Below the pieces are notes generated by a model, which saw only the letters and a list, made by a program, of their open reading frames with translations, did not search any database and was not told where the DNA came from. A stretch of DNA of 58,874 bases. It comes from Nemertoderma westbladi. Taxonomy: Eukaryota > Xenacoelomorpha > Nemertodermatida > Nemertodermatidae. Location: assembly GCA_032718475.1 (NCBI GenBank), contig JAUCBJ010004954.1:5001-63874 (forward strand), written 5' to 3'. The first letter of the stretch is position 1. The number at the start of each line of letters is the position of its first letter. A program made the translations under genes and the position numbers. Of the stretch, positions 57,241-58,874 are shown one piece after another.

Positions 57241-57479
57241 ACATAGTACACAGTAATTAATAGTTCGTGACTGCAATAGCAATAGTTATGAAATAAAAAT
57301 CAACTTTCAAAATTAATTAGTCATTTAAATTAATTAAAGTAGTAGTAGAGTAGTAGGCCAACAGAAACTTTAATAATAAATAATTTAAAGGTAAATAATT
57401 TCGGCCTCACTGACATGTCAGGATCAGCGCTACATAATCTACCAACAATAGAACATTATGGGTCTGACTTCTCGGCTTA

Positions 57480-57557
57480 TCTGTTGTGGGGCGAGCGACA
57501 CGAAGAAAGCGAGCTTTCTATCCAAACTTGGTACACATGTATTGTACATTGACATGT
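57480..57557 (+). repeat. R3 repeat, left part of an interrupted copy
   Basis: TCTGTTGTGGGGCGAGC and CCAAACTTGGTACACATG match the R3 start and middle. The copy is interrupted by the LINE-B fragment and resumes at ~58135. Confidence 0.65.
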
Positions 57558-58131
57558 ACATGTCGAATACGTAAGGGAAAGGCATGGGCAGCCTTGAATA
57601 GGCTCTCCAGGATTTGGAAGTCACCGAGAATTAATCGGAAACTTAAGGTCCGATTATTTAGAGCAGCAGTAGTTCCAGTACTCCTCTACGGGAGTCCATG
57701 CTGGGCTCTAACTGCTGAGGACACCAAATCTCTGGATGGCACATTCACAAGAATGCTACGCCGGGTTCATTGTGTCAAGTACAATGCACACATCTCCAAC
57801 CAGACACTATATAACATTGGAGGTGTCTCACTGGTTCCCCCAAGCTTGACACTAGAACAAAATCGCCTCCGCTTTGCAGGACATTGCTTTCGCCGTGAGG
57901 ACCAGCCAGTGCATAATCTTGTACTTTGGCAGCCTCATGGAGTGAATAAGCATGGTGGACAGCCCATGACTTTCTTGAGACGCATCTTAAAGGACACTGG
58001 CCTTGAAGATGCGGATGATCTAGCAAATGTCATGGGTGATAGGGAGTTATGGCGGTGCAATTTTGTCGACAAGCCGGCACAGCATTCTTAAAAATGCAGC
58101 TGCAATGCAGCATGCCGATCCTAGTAGTAGT
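57558..58131 (+). mobile_element. LINE family B, 5'-truncated copy
   Basis: A plus-strand C-terminal fragment with an intact frame to KPAQHS (58091), then the GCAGCTGCAATGCAGC block and (TAG)n. It is nearly identical to the C-terminus of the copy at 10313-10930 (for example RKGKAWAALNRLSRIWKS and VVPVLLYGSPCWALTAED). It is inserted in an R3 repeat. Confidence 0.9.
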
Positions 58132-58134
58132 AAG

Positions 58135-58874
58135 TTGATTAGGGTAAAAACAGCATTTTCAAGCCTGTCTTTTAATGGAGATTAATTATTTATTTTATTA
58201 TATTTAATTATAAATAATTATTTAACCCCATTCCATTATAGTTTTTAATTAGTTGAAGTAATTTGCTTTAAGAAATCGTCAAATGAATGCATGAAAGAAA
58301 TGAATGAAAGAATGAAAAAGAATGAAAGAAATCGAATGCCCTCGCCACTCTATACCTCCCTCATTCCTTGGCATACTAGCTATTGCCTATTAGTTGGAAC
58401 CAGTCCAATATATTATCTCATCACTACCAGGCAACGGGTAATTACATCTATAGGACATAGGCAAGGCAGGCACTACTAGTGTAAAGTGGCTGGCTAATAA
58501 GCCAGCCTATACCTCCCTCATTCCTTGGCATACTAGCTATTGCCTATTAGTTGGAACCAGTCCAATCATCTCATCACTACTTGACAACGGGTAATTATAT
58601 CTATAGGACATAGGCAAGGCAGGCACTACTATTAGTGTAAAGTGACTAATAAGTCAGCTTGCTTATTATTTATCTCGCAAAATGATTGCCTGGAGTATTG
58701 AATCATATTCTTTAGGTAGAATAATTAGCTAAATAATTTATTTGAGGTGTCGACCTTATAAATTAATATTTCAGTATCAATACTATCGGCATAAGGTAAG
58801 TTTTAATAATTTTTACATATTGGGTTGCCTCCACACCTAAAAATATATTACTTTTAAAACACAAACTTCCTGTT
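58135..58874 (+). repeat. R3 repeat, right part, running to the window edge
   Basis: Matches 51560-52040, including CATTCCTTGGCATACTAGC and CATAAGGTAAGTTTTAAT. A ~160-bp part (CATTCCTTGGCATAC to AAGTG) is present twice in tandem (~58360 and ~58515). Confidence 0.75.

Overview
This window is AT-rich nuclear DNA from an animal, probably an invertebrate; the species cannot be read from the sequence. The evidence is intron-containing genes with GT-AG junctions, two Mediator subunits with animal-type sequences, an SLC6 neurotransmitter-type transporter, and several clades of non-LTR retrotransposon (LINE). No bacterial-type operon, CRISPR array, rRNA gene or functional tRNA gene was seen.

There are five cellular genes. 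(1) An unidentified coiled-coil protein on the minus strand has four exons (21461-21031, 20690-20565, 4967-4805, 1020-754). Its exon phases match and give about 328 aa. Its 15.6-kb second intron holds most of the left half of the window. (2) Nested in that intron on the same strand is an intronless 227-aa DUF1771/Smr-domain protein (7574-6891) with a possible N-myristoylation site and a C-terminal CaaX box. (3) MED11 (23831-24217, +) and (4) MED7 (24620-25309, +) are both intronless and lie head to tail 0.4 kb apart. (5) An SLC6 Na+/Cl- coupled transporter on the minus strand has ten exons from 37124 down to 27840. Together they encode TM2 to the C-terminus, 530 aa. The TM1 exon was not found.

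The rest is repetitive. LINE family A (2930-4378, 6396-6785, 54608-57140) and LINE family B (near full-length 10280-13985, with fragments at 27618, 31640, 47935 and 57560) both end in (TAG)n. A CR1/jockey-like LINE with an intact RT frame (54694-56379) is inserted inside a LINE-A copy. L2/CR1-like tails lie at 8930 and 48570, and a degraded RT at 53000-53720. There is a 239-bp MITE with a 9-bp target duplication at 35854-36092, and there are several unnamed dispersed repeat families.

The most striking feature is a set of tandem arrays built from splice junctions. SLC6 exon A (TM2) has about 166 copies of its own 3' splice site plus the first ~45 exon bases upstream (64-bp unit, 10.6 kb), and about 11 copies of its own 5' splice site downstream. 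SLC6 exon D (TM5) is preceded by about 50 copies of its 3' splice site plus exon start (32-bp unit). Exon 2 of the coiled-coil gene has its 5' splice site tandemly duplicated (51-bp unit). Separately, a ~6.8-kb satellite at 9888-20420, split by LINE-B, carries in nearly every ~50-bp unit a perfect inverted repeat of AGGTCA with one-base spacing, which is the IR-1 nuclear-receptor element.
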